A DNA stretch of 64,000 bases from UBA4416 sp964543545 (GCA_964543545.1 CAZIYT010000001.1:1364001-1428000), one strand, 5' to 3'; shown: positions 25,225 through 35,146, counted from the stretch's first letter. The notes: generated from the letters alone by a model not told the origin. Numbers and translations: made by a program.

Positions 25225-25521
25225 ATGGCAACTTTTTCAGAACTCATCAATACCGACAAGCCCGTGCTGGTCGACTTTTACGCCACCTGGTGCGGCCCTT
25301 GTAAAACCATGGCTCCCATCCTCTCAGACGTTAAAAGTAAAATAGGCGATAAGGCCAGCATCATTAAAATAGACGTGGATAAAAATCCGGAAGTGGCCAA
25401 TGCCTGGCGCATTACCGGTGTTCCTACACTCATCCTCTTCAAGCAGGGAAAAGTGCTCTGGAAGCAGTCGGGCGTCGTGCCGGCACACGAGCTCACGAAG
25501 ATCATTGACCAGTACGCCTGA
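25225..25521 (+). CDS. trxA: thioredoxin
   Basis: 98 residues, cytoplasmic, full length for a thioredoxin. The active site WCGPCK has cysteines at 23 and 26, with DFYATWC before it and the cis-proline in GVPTLILF. It reduces protein disulfides with electrons from thioredoxin reductase, which is not in this window. The alpha/beta hydrolase gene begins four bases after its stop, so the two are probably one transcript. The unusual leader at 25129-25210 precedes it. Confidence 0.95.
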   Translation: MATFSELINTDKPVLVDFYATWCGPCKTMAPILSDVKSKIGDKASIIKIDVDKNPEVANAWRITGVPTLILFKQGKVLWKQSGVVPAHELTKIIDQYA

Positions 25522-25525
25522 GCTT

Positions 25526-26368
25526 ATGCTGACTTTCACAAAGAATATCCTGATCGACGGAAGCAAGGAAAAGCCAATCCTCCTGGATGTGTGCTATAAA
25601 CAGACACAGGAAGCCAAGCCGGTGCTGATCTTTGTACATGGCTTCAAAGGCTTTAAGGATTGGGGACATTTTGATCTCCTGGCTAAAACCGTGGCTCAGC
25701 AAGGCTTTGTATTTATTAAATTCAATTTTTCCTATAACGGTACTACTCCCGAAAATCCTTTGGAGTTCGGCGACCTTGATGCCTTCGGAAACAATAATTA
25801 CATCATCGAGCTCGACGACCTCGAAAAGGTGATGGACTGGGCACTCAGCAATCCTTCCATCGCCCGGGAAGTGGATAAGGAAGCCTTATACCTGCTAGGC
25901 CACAGCCGTGGCGGCGGCATCAGCATTCTGAAAGCGGCAGAAGACCCGCGTGTGAAAAAGCTTGTCACCTGGGCTTCGGTGAGTGATTTTCTGAACCGCA
26001 ATAAAAAGATGACCATTGATACCTGGCATGAAAAAGGCGTGGTCTATACCTTTAATGCCCGTACCAAACAGCAAATGCCCCTGTACCTGCAATTTTATAA
26101 TACGATCCAGGCTCATAAGGAGCGCCTGAATGTGGTAAAGGCAGCAAAACACCTGGGCATTCCTTTTCTCATCATTCACGGTACTAAAGACGAGGCGGTG
26201 GATCTCAGGGATGCAGAAGAGCTGCATCGCGCCTCTAAGCATTCGGAGTTGCTGGTGGTTGGCGAAGCCGGTCATACCTTCGGTGTGAAGCATCCCTTTG
26301 AAGAGCTTTCCCTGCCTGAACATGCGCAGTTTGTCATTGAAAGGACCATTGCCTTCCTCAAAGAATAG
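25526..26368 (+). CDS. alpha/beta hydrolase
   Basis: 280 residues. The ATG at 25526 follows the thioredoxin stop by four bases; the frame is open further upstream but only as a shadow of trxA. The oxyanion-hole segment FVHGFKGFKDWG, nucleophile S127 in GHSRGGG, a late HGTKDEAVDL (acid) and GEAGHTFG (histidine) form an intact catalytic triad. There is no signal peptide. The family includes esterases, peptidases and acyl hydrolases, and the substrate is not evident. The close linkage to thioredoxin is the only clue to its role. Confidence 0.88.
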   Translation: MLTFTKNILIDGSKEKPILLDVCYKQTQEAKPVLIFVHGFKGFKDWGHFDLLAKTVAQQGFVFIKFNFSYNGTTPENPLEFGDLDAFGNNNYIIELDDLEKVMDWALSNPSIAREVDKEALYLLGHSRGGGISILKAAEDPRVKKLVTWASVSDFLNRNKKMTIDTWHEKGVVYTFNARTKQQMPLYLQFYNTIQAHKERLNVVKAAKHLGIPFLIIHGTKDEAVDLRDAEELHRASKHSELLVVGEAGHTFGVKHPFEELSLPEHAQFVIERTIAFLKE

Positions 26369-26433
26369 GCCCCGCAAAATAGACGCTATATGCTTTAAAA
26401 TTGTATCTTTAATGCTTAAGAAACTCCTTAAGT

Positions 26434-29001
26434 ATGGACATTTTTTTATTGCTGGTCATCCTCCTCCTTTTGATCATTTTCCATTTCGCTAAAAATGCAA
26501 AACTGAAACATGTAGAGGAAAAACTTTCCAAAATCGAAGATTACTTACGACGTGTGCAGCTCTACCAGGCCCAAAAGGCTGAAGAGGAAAAACAGGCGTC
26601 CAAAGAACATAAAGAGGCAACCGAACGCTTCCAACCGGTGGAAGACAAGGTGGTTCCTCCGCCAATTGTGCAGCCGGTTATCCCGCCGGTCATTCTTGAT
26701 AAGCCTCCGGTAACAGAGCCGGAAGTACCGCCGGTGGTGATCATCGATGAGGTTGTGATTGACCAGGTGGAAGAAACTCCTGTGGAGATCCGTGTAAATG
26801 AAGTGATGAATACACCTTCGCAGACACGCACCCCGGTGCAGCCTGTAGAGCCACAGCAAAGCTTTTACGACCGGTTCAGGGAAAATAACCCGGACCTCGA
26901 GAAATTCATCGGCGAGAATATCCTCAGTAAAGTGGCGATTACCATCCTGGTTATCGGGATCGCCTTCTTCGTGAAATACGCCATTGATAAGAACTGGATC
27001 AACGAGATTGCCCGCGTAGGCATCGGCATCCTGTGTGGTGGCATCGTGCTGGGCTTCGCACACCGCTTGCGGAAAAACTTCAAAGCCTTTAGCTCTGTCC
27101 TGGTGTCGGGAGGCATCGCCATTTTCTATTTCACGATAGGCATCGCGTTTCACGAATACCACTTGTTTGGGCAAACCATGGCTTTTGTCCTCATGCTCAT
27201 TATCACCTCTTTCAGCGTCTTTATCTCCGTGATGTACGACCGGCAGGAGCTGGCGGTGTTGTCGCTCATTGGTGGCTTTGCCACACCATTTATGGTAAGC
27301 ACCGGGCAGGGCAATTACCAGGTGCTCTTCACCTATGTGCTGATCCTCGACCTGGGCATGCTGGTGCTGGCCTACCTGCGCAAATGGAACCTCCTGAATA
27401 TCCTTTCCTACGCCTTCACCATGATCCTGTATTTTGGCTGGCTGCAGACAAAGGTCATCGGGGAAGAGCATGCGCCGTATAAAGGCGCCATGATCTTTGC
27501 AGCTATATTCTATGTGGTGTTCATCATCATGAGCCTGATCCACAATATCAAGGAAAAACGCAAATTCGGCGTGGTGGATATTACCATCCTCGTGAGCAAT
27601 ACCTTTTTGTTCTATGGAGCGGGCATGCAGATCCTCAACTATTACCACCAGAACCTGCAGGGGCTGTTCAGCATGTTCCTGGCGGCTTTCAACCTGGTCT
27701 GCTCCTGGTTGCTTTATATGAAATTCAAAGCCGACCGAAAACTGGTGTATCTCATGATCGGCCTTACGCTTACTTTTGTGACGCTGGTGGCACCGGTGCA
27801 GATGCATGGCAATTACATTACCATTTTCTGGGCGGGAGAAAGCGTCTTGCTTCTCTGGCTGGCGCAGAAGTCGAACATTGTGATGTCGCGCTTTGCATCC
27901 GTGCTGATCATGGTGCTGATGAGCTTCAGCCTGTTCATCGATTGGGGACAATTATATACCAGCTACCATGAGGTAAAGCCAGCCGTTATCCTTAATAAAG
28001 GATTTATCACCGGTATCATCTGTGCGCTTTCCATGCTGGCTTCCGCCCTGTTGCTCAGGAAAGAAAACGAAACCCAGAGCTGGGCGAATATGAATTTTAA
28101 CCCTGTGGCCTACCGCAATTTCCTGCACATCGCTTTTGTGACCCTGCTTTACTTCACAGGCATGTTCGAGCTGGTGTACCAGATGAACCGTGTTACCTAC
28201 GGTGTCAGTGTAACCATCGTGGCAGGAGCTTACCATTTCCTCTACTTCCTGTTATTGAACATCGCTGTATCGAAATGGGAGAACCGGAAAGCCGGTGCCG
28301 TGCTCTTTATTTTTAACTACATCAACGCAGTAGCCTTTGTGGTCATTTTTGCAGCGCTTCCTTATGTGGATTTTAAAGACAATATGCTGCAAATGGATAG
28401 AAGCTACGTTGGCTTTACCGCGCACTATGTGTCCCTGCTGTGTTTCGTTGCGACGATCCTGTTTATGAGAAGCTGGCTCCGCAAAGGAGAAAGCCCGGAA
28501 AAAATGGGCACGCTCAATACTGTATTTATTTCCATTGCCATCGTCTATGTATCGAGCCTTGAGCTGATCCTGCATGTGTCGCAGCTGGTGATAGGAGGCG
28601 TGAAGACAATCACAGACCAGGAAGTCGTAGCAAAAATGCTGGAGCTGGAAGTAGCGGAAAGCCATATTGTGAAAATCGGGCTCCCTATTTTGTGGGGCTT
28701 ACTGGCCTTTGCCTTCCTCTTCATCGGGATGAAGAAACAGAACAAGGCGCTTCGTATCATGTCGCTCATCCTCATCGGGGTGATTCTGTTAAAGCTCTTT
28801 ACCTACGACATCAAAGATGCATCCGAAGCCGGTAAGATCGTAGCCTTTATCATCCTCGGTGTGGTATTGCTTATCATTTCCTTCATGTACCAGAAGATCA
28901 AAAAACTGATCATCGACGATAAGCCCGAAACGGATGAGCTAGCTGATCCCACAACAAACACGCCTCCGGCGAATGATCACAACGATCCACCTATTGTATA
29001 A
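26434..29001 (+). CDS. large multi-pass membrane protein, DUF2339
   Basis: 855 residues. An N-terminal membrane segment (about 2-18) is followed by a coiled coil (about 25-65) and a proline- and valine-rich stretch (about 68-140). The conserved block FIGENILSKVAITILVIGIAFFVKYAID then starts a long series of about twenty membrane helices. This order is characteristic of DUF2339 proteins, which are predicted inner-membrane proteins of unknown function. The C-terminal tail (TDELADPTTNTPPANDHNDPP) is polar. In other genomes DUF2339 genes often sit beside DUF3999 genes, as here. TATCTTTA at 26404-26411 is a near match to a -7 box. Confidence 0.87.
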   Translation: MDIFLLLVILLLLIIFHFAKNAKLKHVEEKLSKIEDYLRRVQLYQAQKAEEEKQASKEHKEATERFQPVEDKVVPPPIVQPVIPPVILDKPPVTEPEVPPVVIIDEVVIDQVEETPVEIRVNEVMNTPSQTRTPVQPVEPQQSFYDRFRENNPDLEKFIGENILSKVAITILVIGIAFFVKYAIDKNWINEIARVGIGILCGGIVLGFAHRLRKNFKAFSSVLVSGGIAIFYFTIGIAFHEYHLFGQTMAFVLMLIITSFSVFISVMYDRQELAVLSLIGGFATPFMVSTGQGNYQVLFTYVLILDLGMLVLAYLRKWNLLNILSYAFTMILYFGWLQTKVIGEEHAPYKGAMIFAAIFYVVFIIMSLIHNIKEKRKFGVVDITILVSNTFLFYGAGMQILNYYHQNLQGLFSMFLAAFNLVCSWLLYMKFKADRKLVYLMIGLTLTFVTLVAPVQMHGNYITIFWAGESVLLLWLAQKSNIVMSRFASVLIMVLMSFSLFIDWGQLYTSYHEVKPAVILNKGFITGIICALSMLASALLLRKENETQSWANMNFNPVAYRNFLHIAFVTLLYFTGMFELVYQMNRVTYGVSVTIVAGAYHFLYFLLLNIAVSKWENRKAGAVLFIFNYINAVAFVVIFAALPYVDFKDNMLQMDRSYVGFTAHYVSLLCFVATILFMRSWLRKGESPEKMGTLNTVFISIAIVYVSSLELILHVSQLVIGGVKTITDQEVVAKMLELEVAESHIVKIGLPILWGLLAFAFLFIGMKKQNKALRIMSLILIGVILLKLFTYDIKDASEAGKIVAFIILGVVLLIISFMYQKIKKLIIDDKPETDELADPTTNTPPANDHNDPPIV

Positions 29002-29028
29002 TTTTTTTGAAAAAACAATATCCCGCTT

Positions 29029-29223
29029 ATGAATTCGCTTTTCATCCTCAGATTCATCATCGATCTCCCGGAAAACCTTAAGCTCCCGGTCTTCATCGTT
29101 TTTGGAGTGGTATTGGCGATCATTTCGTTCAGATATGAAAAGATCAAAAAATGGATCAGCGATCGTAAGAAGGGTAAAGGTCAGGCAACCGGAAATGACC
29201 CTAACGATAACACAATTCTATAA
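29029..29223 (+). CDS. 64-residue membrane protein resembling the DUF2339 C-terminus
   Basis: One membrane helix and a short polar tail. The segment VFGVVLAIISFRYEKIKKW matches the last helix of the upstream protein (ILGVVLLIISFMYQKIKKL), and both end in an N/D/P-rich tail (NDPNDN against NDHNDP). It therefore looks like a partial duplication of the upstream gene's end that gained its own start. It sits between the DUF2339 gene (27 bases upstream) and the DUF3999 gene (21 bases downstream) on the same strand. A role as a small subunit of a DUF2339-DUF3999 complex is inference. Confidence 0.65.
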   Translation: MNSLFILRFIIDLPENLKLPVFIVFGVVLAIISFRYEKIKKWISDRKKGKGQATGNDPNDNTIL

Positions 29224-29244
29224 CCTTAGCATGACATTCAACGC

Positions 29245-30522
29245 ATGAAACCGTTTTTTTTAAGCCTTATCACTGTTGCCCTTCTGAGTTTTCAATCGGA
29301 AGCGCAACAGTTTGCACAGGAAATGCCCATCACGGGAATCACCAAGGATTCCCTCTACAAGATTCCTCTGAACCCGGAGCATAAACAGTACATGAAGCGG
29401 GATTTTCATGATATGCGTGTTTACGATGCCAAAGGCCATGAAATACCCTATGTGGTGCTCAGCGAGCCGCAGCTGAAATCCAAGTCGGATTTTGTAGAGT
29501 ATAAGATCCTGTCGCTACGCCACGTGTCGGACTACACGGAAGTGGTGGTGCATAATCCCGACCGGCAGAAGATCAGCAACATCGCCTTCAACATCAATAA
29601 CTCGGATGCCTATAAATACTGCTCCATTGAAGGAAGCTACGATCAGAAGCAATGGTACAGCGTGAGCGCCAGCCAGGAGCTGAGCCTCCTTTATAACGAC
29701 GTTTATACCAACCAGTATAAGTGCATCTATTTCCCACTCAACGATTATCCTTATTTCAGGTTGTCGATCGATGACTGGCACCACCGTCACTGGCACCATA
29801 ACTGGGACAGTTATCCCTTTAAGATCAACTCGGCTGGTTATTTCAAAAATTCCGTCATTGCCGGAAAGCTCAACGATGTGCTGTTCTCCAAAACCATTAC
29901 GGAAGATCCCAAAACGAAAACAACAACGGTAAGATTGCTCTTTACCAATAACCAGCAGGTAGACCGCCTCGACTTTAAGATCAAAGCACCGCGCCTTTAT
30001 AAGCGCCACGCCACGATCTACGTCAACCGGAAGCAGTATGGAAAAGGAACGAAGCAAACCATCCGGGAAAACCTGTTTGAGATGGAGCTGAGCTCGGATA
30101 AAGTGCTGATGTTCGACCTGCCGAATTTTAACGAGCAGGAATTATTCATCGAGATCGACAATAAGGACAATCCGCCACTGGAAATTGAATCCATCAACTG
30201 CATGCAGCTGGCGAGCTACCTGATTGCTGATTTTAAAGGAAATACAAGCTACACGCTCAAATGCGGAGACGACTCGCTCAAAGTACCGGAATATGACCTG
30301 GGAAGCTTTGTGTCGCAGATTCCTCAACTCCTGCCGGAAGCGCAATTGGGAACAGTGAAGATCCTGCCTAAGGAAGCGCCAAAACCCAAACAGAAAGAAG
30401 TGGAAAAGGAAAAAACATTTTTCGAAACGCCGCAGTTTCTCTGGCTGTGCCTGGGCGTTGGCTGCATCGTCATCTTTTTATTCTCCCGCAGTTTATTGAA
30501 AGAAGTAGGGAAGAAAGAGTAG
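29245..30522 (+). CDS. DUF3999 exported, membrane-anchored protein
   Basis: 425 residues with a signal peptide (about 1-20). A large beta-rich exported region follows (LSLRHVSDYTEVVVHNPDRQKISNIAFNI, SIEGSYDQKQWYSV, YFRLSIDDW). A C-terminal membrane helix (LWLCLGVGCIVIFLFSRSLL, about 398-417) leaves a short basic cytoplasmic tail. This fits DUF3999, whose members have F5/8-like beta-sandwich modules. The gene order DUF2339, mini-protein, DUF3999 suggests a membrane complex with this protein as the periplasmic part; its function is unknown. Confidence 0.8.
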   Translation: MKPFFLSLITVALLSFQSEAQQFAQEMPITGITKDSLYKIPLNPEHKQYMKRDFHDMRVYDAKGHEIPYVVLSEPQLKSKSDFVEYKILSLRHVSDYTEVVVHNPDRQKISNIAFNINNSDAYKYCSIEGSYDQKQWYSVSASQELSLLYNDVYTNQYKCIYFPLNDYPYFRLSIDDWHHRHWHHNWDSYPFKINSAGYFKNSVIAGKLNDVLFSKTITEDPKTKTTTVRLLFTNNQQVDRLDFKIKAPRLYKRHATIYVNRKQYGKGTKQTIRENLFEMELSSDKVLMFDLPNFNEQELFIEIDNKDNPPLEIESINCMQLASYLIADFKGNTSYTLKCGDDSLKVPEYDLGSFVSQIPQLLPEAQLGTVKILPKEAPKPKQKEVEKEKTFFETPQFLWLCLGVGCIVIFLFSRSLLKEVGKKE

Positions 30523-30725
30523 ATTGGCCTGTAGGATTTCGAATAATAAAAACCACATAGGCCTATAGAAATCATAGGGAGCAAAAAGAGATCATAGAGG
30601 TTCTCTCGCAAAGACACAAAACTGTTCTAATCCCTGCCTCCACTCTGTTTAATCGGCGTTCCAATACCGAAATGTTGGCAGGTTCCGATTTTATTTTTTA
30701 CTTTACATGAAACTTTGAGCATCCC

Positions 30726-33188
30726 ATGATCAGATATTTACTCGTATTTATTTCTGTATTTTTTATCACACGCGGTGGCTTTTCCCAAAGCCAGTATACA
30801 CAAACTGTCCGCGGGCAGATCCTCGACAAGGTAAGCTCCGTTCCCTTGCCGGGCGCGATTGTCCGACTGAAGAACGATTCTACCAAACAGCGGGTATCTA
30901 CCACTGATGCCAATGGCTATTTTAAAATAGAGCATGTTCCTGTGGGCCGCCGTTCCTTTATTGTAAGCCTGTTCGGCTACACGACGATCCCGCTGAACGA
31001 TGTGATGGTGTCTTCGGGTAAGGAAACCTTTCTCAACCTTGAAATGGAAGAGTCGATCGTCAACATGGATGAAGTGGTGGTGAATGCCGAAGAAGGAAAA
31101 GACGTGGTAAGCGATATGCAGGCGGTGAATGTGAAAACATTCAGCATCGAAGAAACCGAGCGCTATCCCGGATCGCGCCAGGACCCGGCCCGTATGGCGT
31201 CCAATTTCGCCGGCGTACAAGGCACCAACGACAGCCGCAACGATATCATCGTGCGCGGTAATTCGCCCTCGGGCCTGTTATGGCGCCTGGAAGAGATCGA
31301 TATTCCCAATCCCAATCACTTTGCGGTAGCCGGTTCTGCAGGCGGGCCTACCGCCATCATCAACAATAAATACCTTGCTAATTCCGAGTTTTATACCGGC
31401 GCTTTCCCCGCCAATTACGGCAATGCCCTGGGCGGTGTATTCGACCTCAGGATGCGTAACGGCAATAACCAAAAACACGAGCGGACGTTTCAGTTTGGCT
31501 TACTGGGAACGGAGCTAAGCCTGGAAGGTCCGATCAATAAGGAAAGCGGCAGCAGCTATTTTCTCAATTACAGGTACTCCACCCTGAAACTATTATCGGG
31601 ATTGAATATCAAGCTGGGCACGAGCGCCGTGCCTCAATACCAGGATGGTGCTTTCCGCTTTAATTTCCCGACAAAGAATGCCGGTGTCTTTTCGGTGAGC
31701 GGCATCGGTGGCTTAAGCACCATCAAGATTATTCTGAGCACGCAAACCGAACGGCCAAAGGAATTGTACGGCGATCTCAACCGCGATCAGTACTTTAATT
31801 CCAGCATGGGTGTGGCCATTCTCAATCACAGCTATTCCTTCAACAGCCGTACCCTCATGAAAACCTCCGTGGCTTATGGCGTTCAGGGCCTTGATGTGGA
31901 TCATTACCTCGTGCTCAGGAATAAGGACTTTGTGCCGAAAGATACCTTGCCGCAGATCCTCGGCTATAATTTTTACGAAGGAAAAGCCACGCTGGCCTGG
32001 TATGTCAAGCACAAGATCAATCCAAAGAACAGCTTCAAAGCCGGTTTTTTTGCCAATGCCTTTCATGTAAATTTCTACGACCAGGTGAAGATCGTTTCGC
32101 GCTACGACACCCTGGCGCAATCTATCAATGAAATGCCTTATAAAACGAGGATCAATACGCAAACCGATTTTTTCCTCCTGCAGCCCTACATTGCCTACGT
32201 TCATAAATTCAATGAGAAATGGAGCACCAACCTGGGCGTATTCTCACAGTACCTCACGCTGAGCAACAGCTGGAGCGTAGAGCCGCGCGCCAGCCTGCGC
32301 TACCAGTTCAGGGCCAACCAATCCCTGAGCCTGGCCTATGGCATGCACAGCCAGATGCAGCAAACCTACCTGTACTTTGCTTCACCGGATAGCCTCGTGC
32401 GCGATGGGAAAACCTATTATAACGCCACGAAGGAGCTGGACAATAAGAACCTCGATTTTACCAAAAGCCAGCATGCCGTGTTGGGTTACGATTGGCAGCT
32501 CAATAAAGTACTGCGCACAAAGATCGAAGCCTATTACCAATACCTCTGGAATGTGCCGGTGTATGCCGTGCCATCGGGCGTTTCCATGCTGAACCGTGGC
32601 TCCACTTTCAACCGTTTCTTCCCCATTTACACGATGGAGAACACAGGAACTGGCTATAACTACGGCCTGGAGTTTACCCTCGAAAAATTATTCAACAAGC
32701 ACTATTTCTTTCTCTACTCGGCAAGCTTATTTGAAAGTAAGTTTACCGCCAGCAACCATAAAACCTTTAATACCGATTTCAATGGCAACTACATGATGAA
32801 TGCCCTGGCCGGCGTGGAATACGGGATTGGCCGCTCGAAGAAGAACTCCATTAATGTTTCCGGGAAATTTACTTATGGTGGAGGCAAACGCTACTCGCCG
32901 GTAAACATTGCCGCCAGCAATGCCGTGATGGATGTGGTGGCTGATAATGATAAGGTGAACACCCTGCAGTTCGATCCATACAATCGCCTCGATTTCAGGA
33001 TTGCCTATAAGATCAATACCAAAAAAGTGGGCTATGAGATTGCCCTCGACCTCGTGAATGTGATGAACACCAAAAATGTACTGGCTCTGAGCTATGCGCC
33101 GGATCCGGCCAACGTCAATGCCGATCCATTGATCAAAAACTACCAGTTGGGCTTTTTACCTTTATTTTATGTTAAGGTCGATTTCTAA
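30726..33188 (+). CDS. TonB-dependent outer-membrane receptor
   Basis: 820 residues. Signal peptide (about 1-20), a carboxypeptidase-regulatory-like beta domain (about 27-110: TVRGQILDKVSSVPLPGAIV, GYFKIEHVPVG), a plug domain (about 120-270: SRQDPARMASNFAGVQ, RNDIIVRGNSPSG, YGNALGGVFDLRMR), and a long beta-barrel with alternating aromatic strands. It should import an unknown ligand across the outer membrane using TonB energy. No SusD partner follows, so it is not a typical polysaccharide locus. Instead its last 20 bases overlap the start of a DUF481 barrel gene. Confidence 0.88.
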   Translation: MIRYLLVFISVFFITRGGFSQSQYTQTVRGQILDKVSSVPLPGAIVRLKNDSTKQRVSTTDANGYFKIEHVPVGRRSFIVSLFGYTTIPLNDVMVSSGKETFLNLEMEESIVNMDEVVVNAEEGKDVVSDMQAVNVKTFSIEETERYPGSRQDPARMASNFAGVQGTNDSRNDIIVRGNSPSGLLWRLEEIDIPNPNHFAVAGSAGGPTAIINNKYLANSEFYTGAFPANYGNALGGVFDLRMRNGNNQKHERTFQFGLLGTELSLEGPINKESGSSYFLNYRYSTLKLLSGLNIKLGTSAVPQYQDGAFRFNFPTKNAGVFSVSGIGGLSTIKIILSTQTERPKELYGDLNRDQYFNSSMGVAILNHSYSFNSRTLMKTSVAYGVQGLDVDHYLVLRNKDFVPKDTLPQILGYNFYEGKATLAWYVKHKINPKNSFKAGFFANAFHVNFYDQVKIVSRYDTLAQSINEMPYKTRINTQTDFFLLQPYIAYVHKFNEKWSTNLGVFSQYLTLSNSWSVEPRASLRYQFRANQSLSLAYGMHSQMQQTYLYFASPDSLVRDGKTYYNATKELDNKNLDFTKSQHAVLGYDWQLNKVLRTKIEAYYQYLWNVPVYAVPSGVSMLNRGSTFNRFFPIYTMENTGTGYNYGLEFTLEKLFNKHYFFLYSASLFESKFTASNHKTFNTDFNGNYMMNALAGVEYGIGRSKKNSINVSGKFTYGGGKRYSPVNIAASNAVMDVVADNDKVNTLQFDPYNRLDFRIAYKINTKKVGYEIALDLVNVMNTKNVLALSYAPDPANVNADPLIKNYQLGFLPLFYVKVDF

Positions 33189-33927
33189 ATTTTTTGCGCT
33201 TTGTTTTTTGCTCTTGCCTTTTTCCGCTGCATCGCAGGTCATCAACATCGAGGGCAAGCGTTTCCTGAACGATACCAATGGCTGGGTAGGAAATGCTGAT
33301 TTTAGCTTTGCCGTCATTCAGAATACGCAGCAGGTCTTGTCTTTTTCCAACACCCTTCGTGTTCAGTACCAGAAGAACCGGAGCCGCTTTATCCTGCTCA
33401 ACGATATCAATTTTATCAAGGCCGGGAAAACGGATTTTGTGAATGCAGGCTATCAGCATTTTCGCTACAATTATAAACTCCACAGGCTCTGGACGCTCGA
33501 AGCCTTTACGCAAACCCAGTACAACCCGGTGCTCCGGCTCGATTTCAGGTACCTCATTGGCGCAGGGCCCCGTCTTCGCTTATTGAAACGGGAAAATGCG
33601 CGTATTTATGCCGCCGCCCTTTACATGTATGAGTTTGATGATATCAAAGGCGATCCGGTCAATCTTCATGAGCACAGGATCAGCAGCTACGTGACCTTTA
33701 CCTTTACACTCCTCAAAAACTGTGAGCTGATCAGCACAACGTTTTACCAGCCCAGGATAGGAGATGCTTCCGATTACAGGATTGCCAATGACAGCAGCCT
33801 GGAGATCCATATCAACAAGCACCTCAATTTTAAATCGACTTTTAATTTATTATACGATACCTACCAACCGCCCGGTGTGCCAAGTCTGGTATACAATTTC
33901 AGGAACGGGCTTTCTGTGAAGTTTTAA
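33169..33927 (+). CDS. DUF481-type outer-membrane beta-barrel protein
   Basis: 252 residues with a signal peptide (about 1-22). The remainder is amphipathic strands (LSFSNTLRVQYQKNRSRFILLNDINF, HRISSYVTFTFTLLKNCELISTTFYQP) ending KSTFNLLYDT...FRNGLSVKF, with a final phenylalanine as in barrel proteins. The pattern fits DUF481 (YdiY, salt-induced outer-membrane protein). Its start lies 20 bases inside the TonB receptor gene in another frame, so expression is translationally coupled. It may be an accessory of that receptor. Confidence 0.75.
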   Translation: MLRSISKFFALCFLLLPFSAASQVINIEGKRFLNDTNGWVGNADFSFAVIQNTQQVLSFSNTLRVQYQKNRSRFILLNDINFIKAGKTDFVNAGYQHFRYNYKLHRLWTLEAFTQTQYNPVLRLDFRYLIGAGPRLRLLKRENARIYAAALYMYEFDDIKGDPVNLHEHRISSYVTFTFTLLKNCELISTTFYQPRIGDASDYRIANDSSLEIHINKHLNFKSTFNLLYDTYQPPGVPSLVYNFRNGLSVKF

Positions 33928-34082
33928 TTGATTTTTGATTGAAGTCATAACAAATGAAACCTGCCAGATATGTTTCAAAACATACCACTTAACAAGAATC
34001 TGTAGTCACTTATGAAGTAGGGCGATGTTACGGAACGTGGTGGATGTACCATTGCGATATATTAACCCTAAAACTATAGATC

Positions 34083-35117
34083 ATGATTAAACCACTATGT
34101 TCTATGATTGGCATTCTGTTTGCCGGTTCTGTGTTTGCTCAATGTCCGCCTACAACCCCTACCATTACAGGCACTTCTGTCTTGTGTGATGGCGCTTCCG
34201 GTTCTCTGTCGGCAAGCGGCTCCGGCGATACCTACACCTGGTCGCCGGGAGGAGCCAACACCGCTTCCATCGGCATTTCTCCCGGGGCTACCACCACCTA
34301 TTCTGTGCTCATGGGGCAAACGGGATGTACACTTACTTCGGCAGCGGTGATTACAGTAACTGTAGCCAATACGCCTACCGTTGTGGCCAGCGTTCCAAGT
34401 CTCTCGACCGCAGCTACAAGTTTTACCACCTGTGCTTTTGGTTCCATTTACACATTCAGTGCAAGCGGTGCTTCTACCTATACCTGGAGCACCGGAGAGA
34501 CTACAGACACCATGTCTGTTATGGTGGCTTATAGCACCTGGCCACCATCCTTCTCTGAAGCTATTACAGTGACAGGACAAAATGCCTGTGGAACTGCTAC
34601 AGCAGCTATTACCGTAACGGTTTATTCTACACCTCCTGTCCATATCACGCCGGCAAATCCCGTCATTTGCAGCGGGCAGTCGGTAACCCTTAAGGCAAAC
34701 GGCCCCGGAACGGTGTATGAATGGCGGGCACAAGGATCATCAAGTCTTATTGCGACAACATCCAGTGTTACGGTGAGTCCTACGGCTACTACCAATTATT
34801 ACCTGTATGCTTCCTACGGCAGCCCTTGTTATATTTTCAATTCGGTCACTGTCACCGTCAACACCTGCACGGGAATCGGTGAGCTATCAGGAGAAAGGGA
34901 GGCCAGGCTGTATCCTAACCCGGTGGGCGATTTGCTGCATGTAGTTCTGGAGGATGACTCCGGTCCGGGTATCCTGGAAGTGTATGATGCCAGCGGTAAA
35001 ATGCTGCTCAGGGAAGCCGTCTCGGGTCCCGGTAATGTCATCCACACAGAAGCTTTGCAAGCCGGCATTTATTTTTATAAGCTGTCCGGTAAAACAGGAA
35101 AATTCATGAAACAGTAA
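34083..35117 (+). CDS. T9SS-secreted Ig-like repeat protein, copy A
   Basis: 344 residues. Signal peptide (about 1-19), then three serine- and threonine-rich Ig/PKD-like repeats. Each has a conserved Y-x-W core (TYTWSPGG, TYTWSTGE, VYEWRAQG), paired cysteines and an end such as ITVTV. A T9SS type A sorting domain covers the last 70 residues (LYPNPVGDLLHV, EVYDASGKML, LQAGIYFYKL, FMKQ). It is probably an adhesin or matrix-like surface protein. A paralogue follows 29 bases later. The first 75 codons or so are nearly identical at the DNA level to that copy. Confidence 0.85.
   Translation: MIKPLCSMIGILFAGSVFAQCPPTTPTITGTSVLCDGASGSLSASGSGDTYTWSPGGANTASIGISPGATTTYSVLMGQTGCTLTSAAVITVTVANTPTVVASVPSLSTAATSFTTCAFGSIYTFSASGASTYTWSTGETTDTMSVMVAYSTWPPSFSEAITVTGQNACGTATAAITVTVYSTPPVHITPANPVICSGQSVTLKANGPGTVYEWRAQGSSSLIATTSSVTVSPTATTNYYLYASYGSPCYIFNSVTVTVNTCTGIGELSGEREARLYPNPVGDLLHVVLEDDSGPGILEVYDASGKMLLREAVSGPGNVIHTEALQAGIYFYKLSGKTGKFMKQ
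34121..34326 (+). repeat. near-identical 5' segment shared by the two Ig-like genes
   Basis: The segment 34121-34326 matches 35185-35390 (offset 1064) with only a few changes, including at silent codon positions. Downstream the two genes diverge strongly. This marks a recent partial duplication or gene conversion between the tandem copies. Confidence 0.75.
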
Positions 35118-35146
35118 TATCCAAAACAACGCTAAAAAGATGTGAT

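Noticed and set aside
26545..27951. 468-codon frame on the minus strand inside the DUF2339 gene
   Set aside because: It is rich in histidine and aspartate only because it mirrors a hydrophobic membrane gene; the plus-strand protein is clearly the real one.
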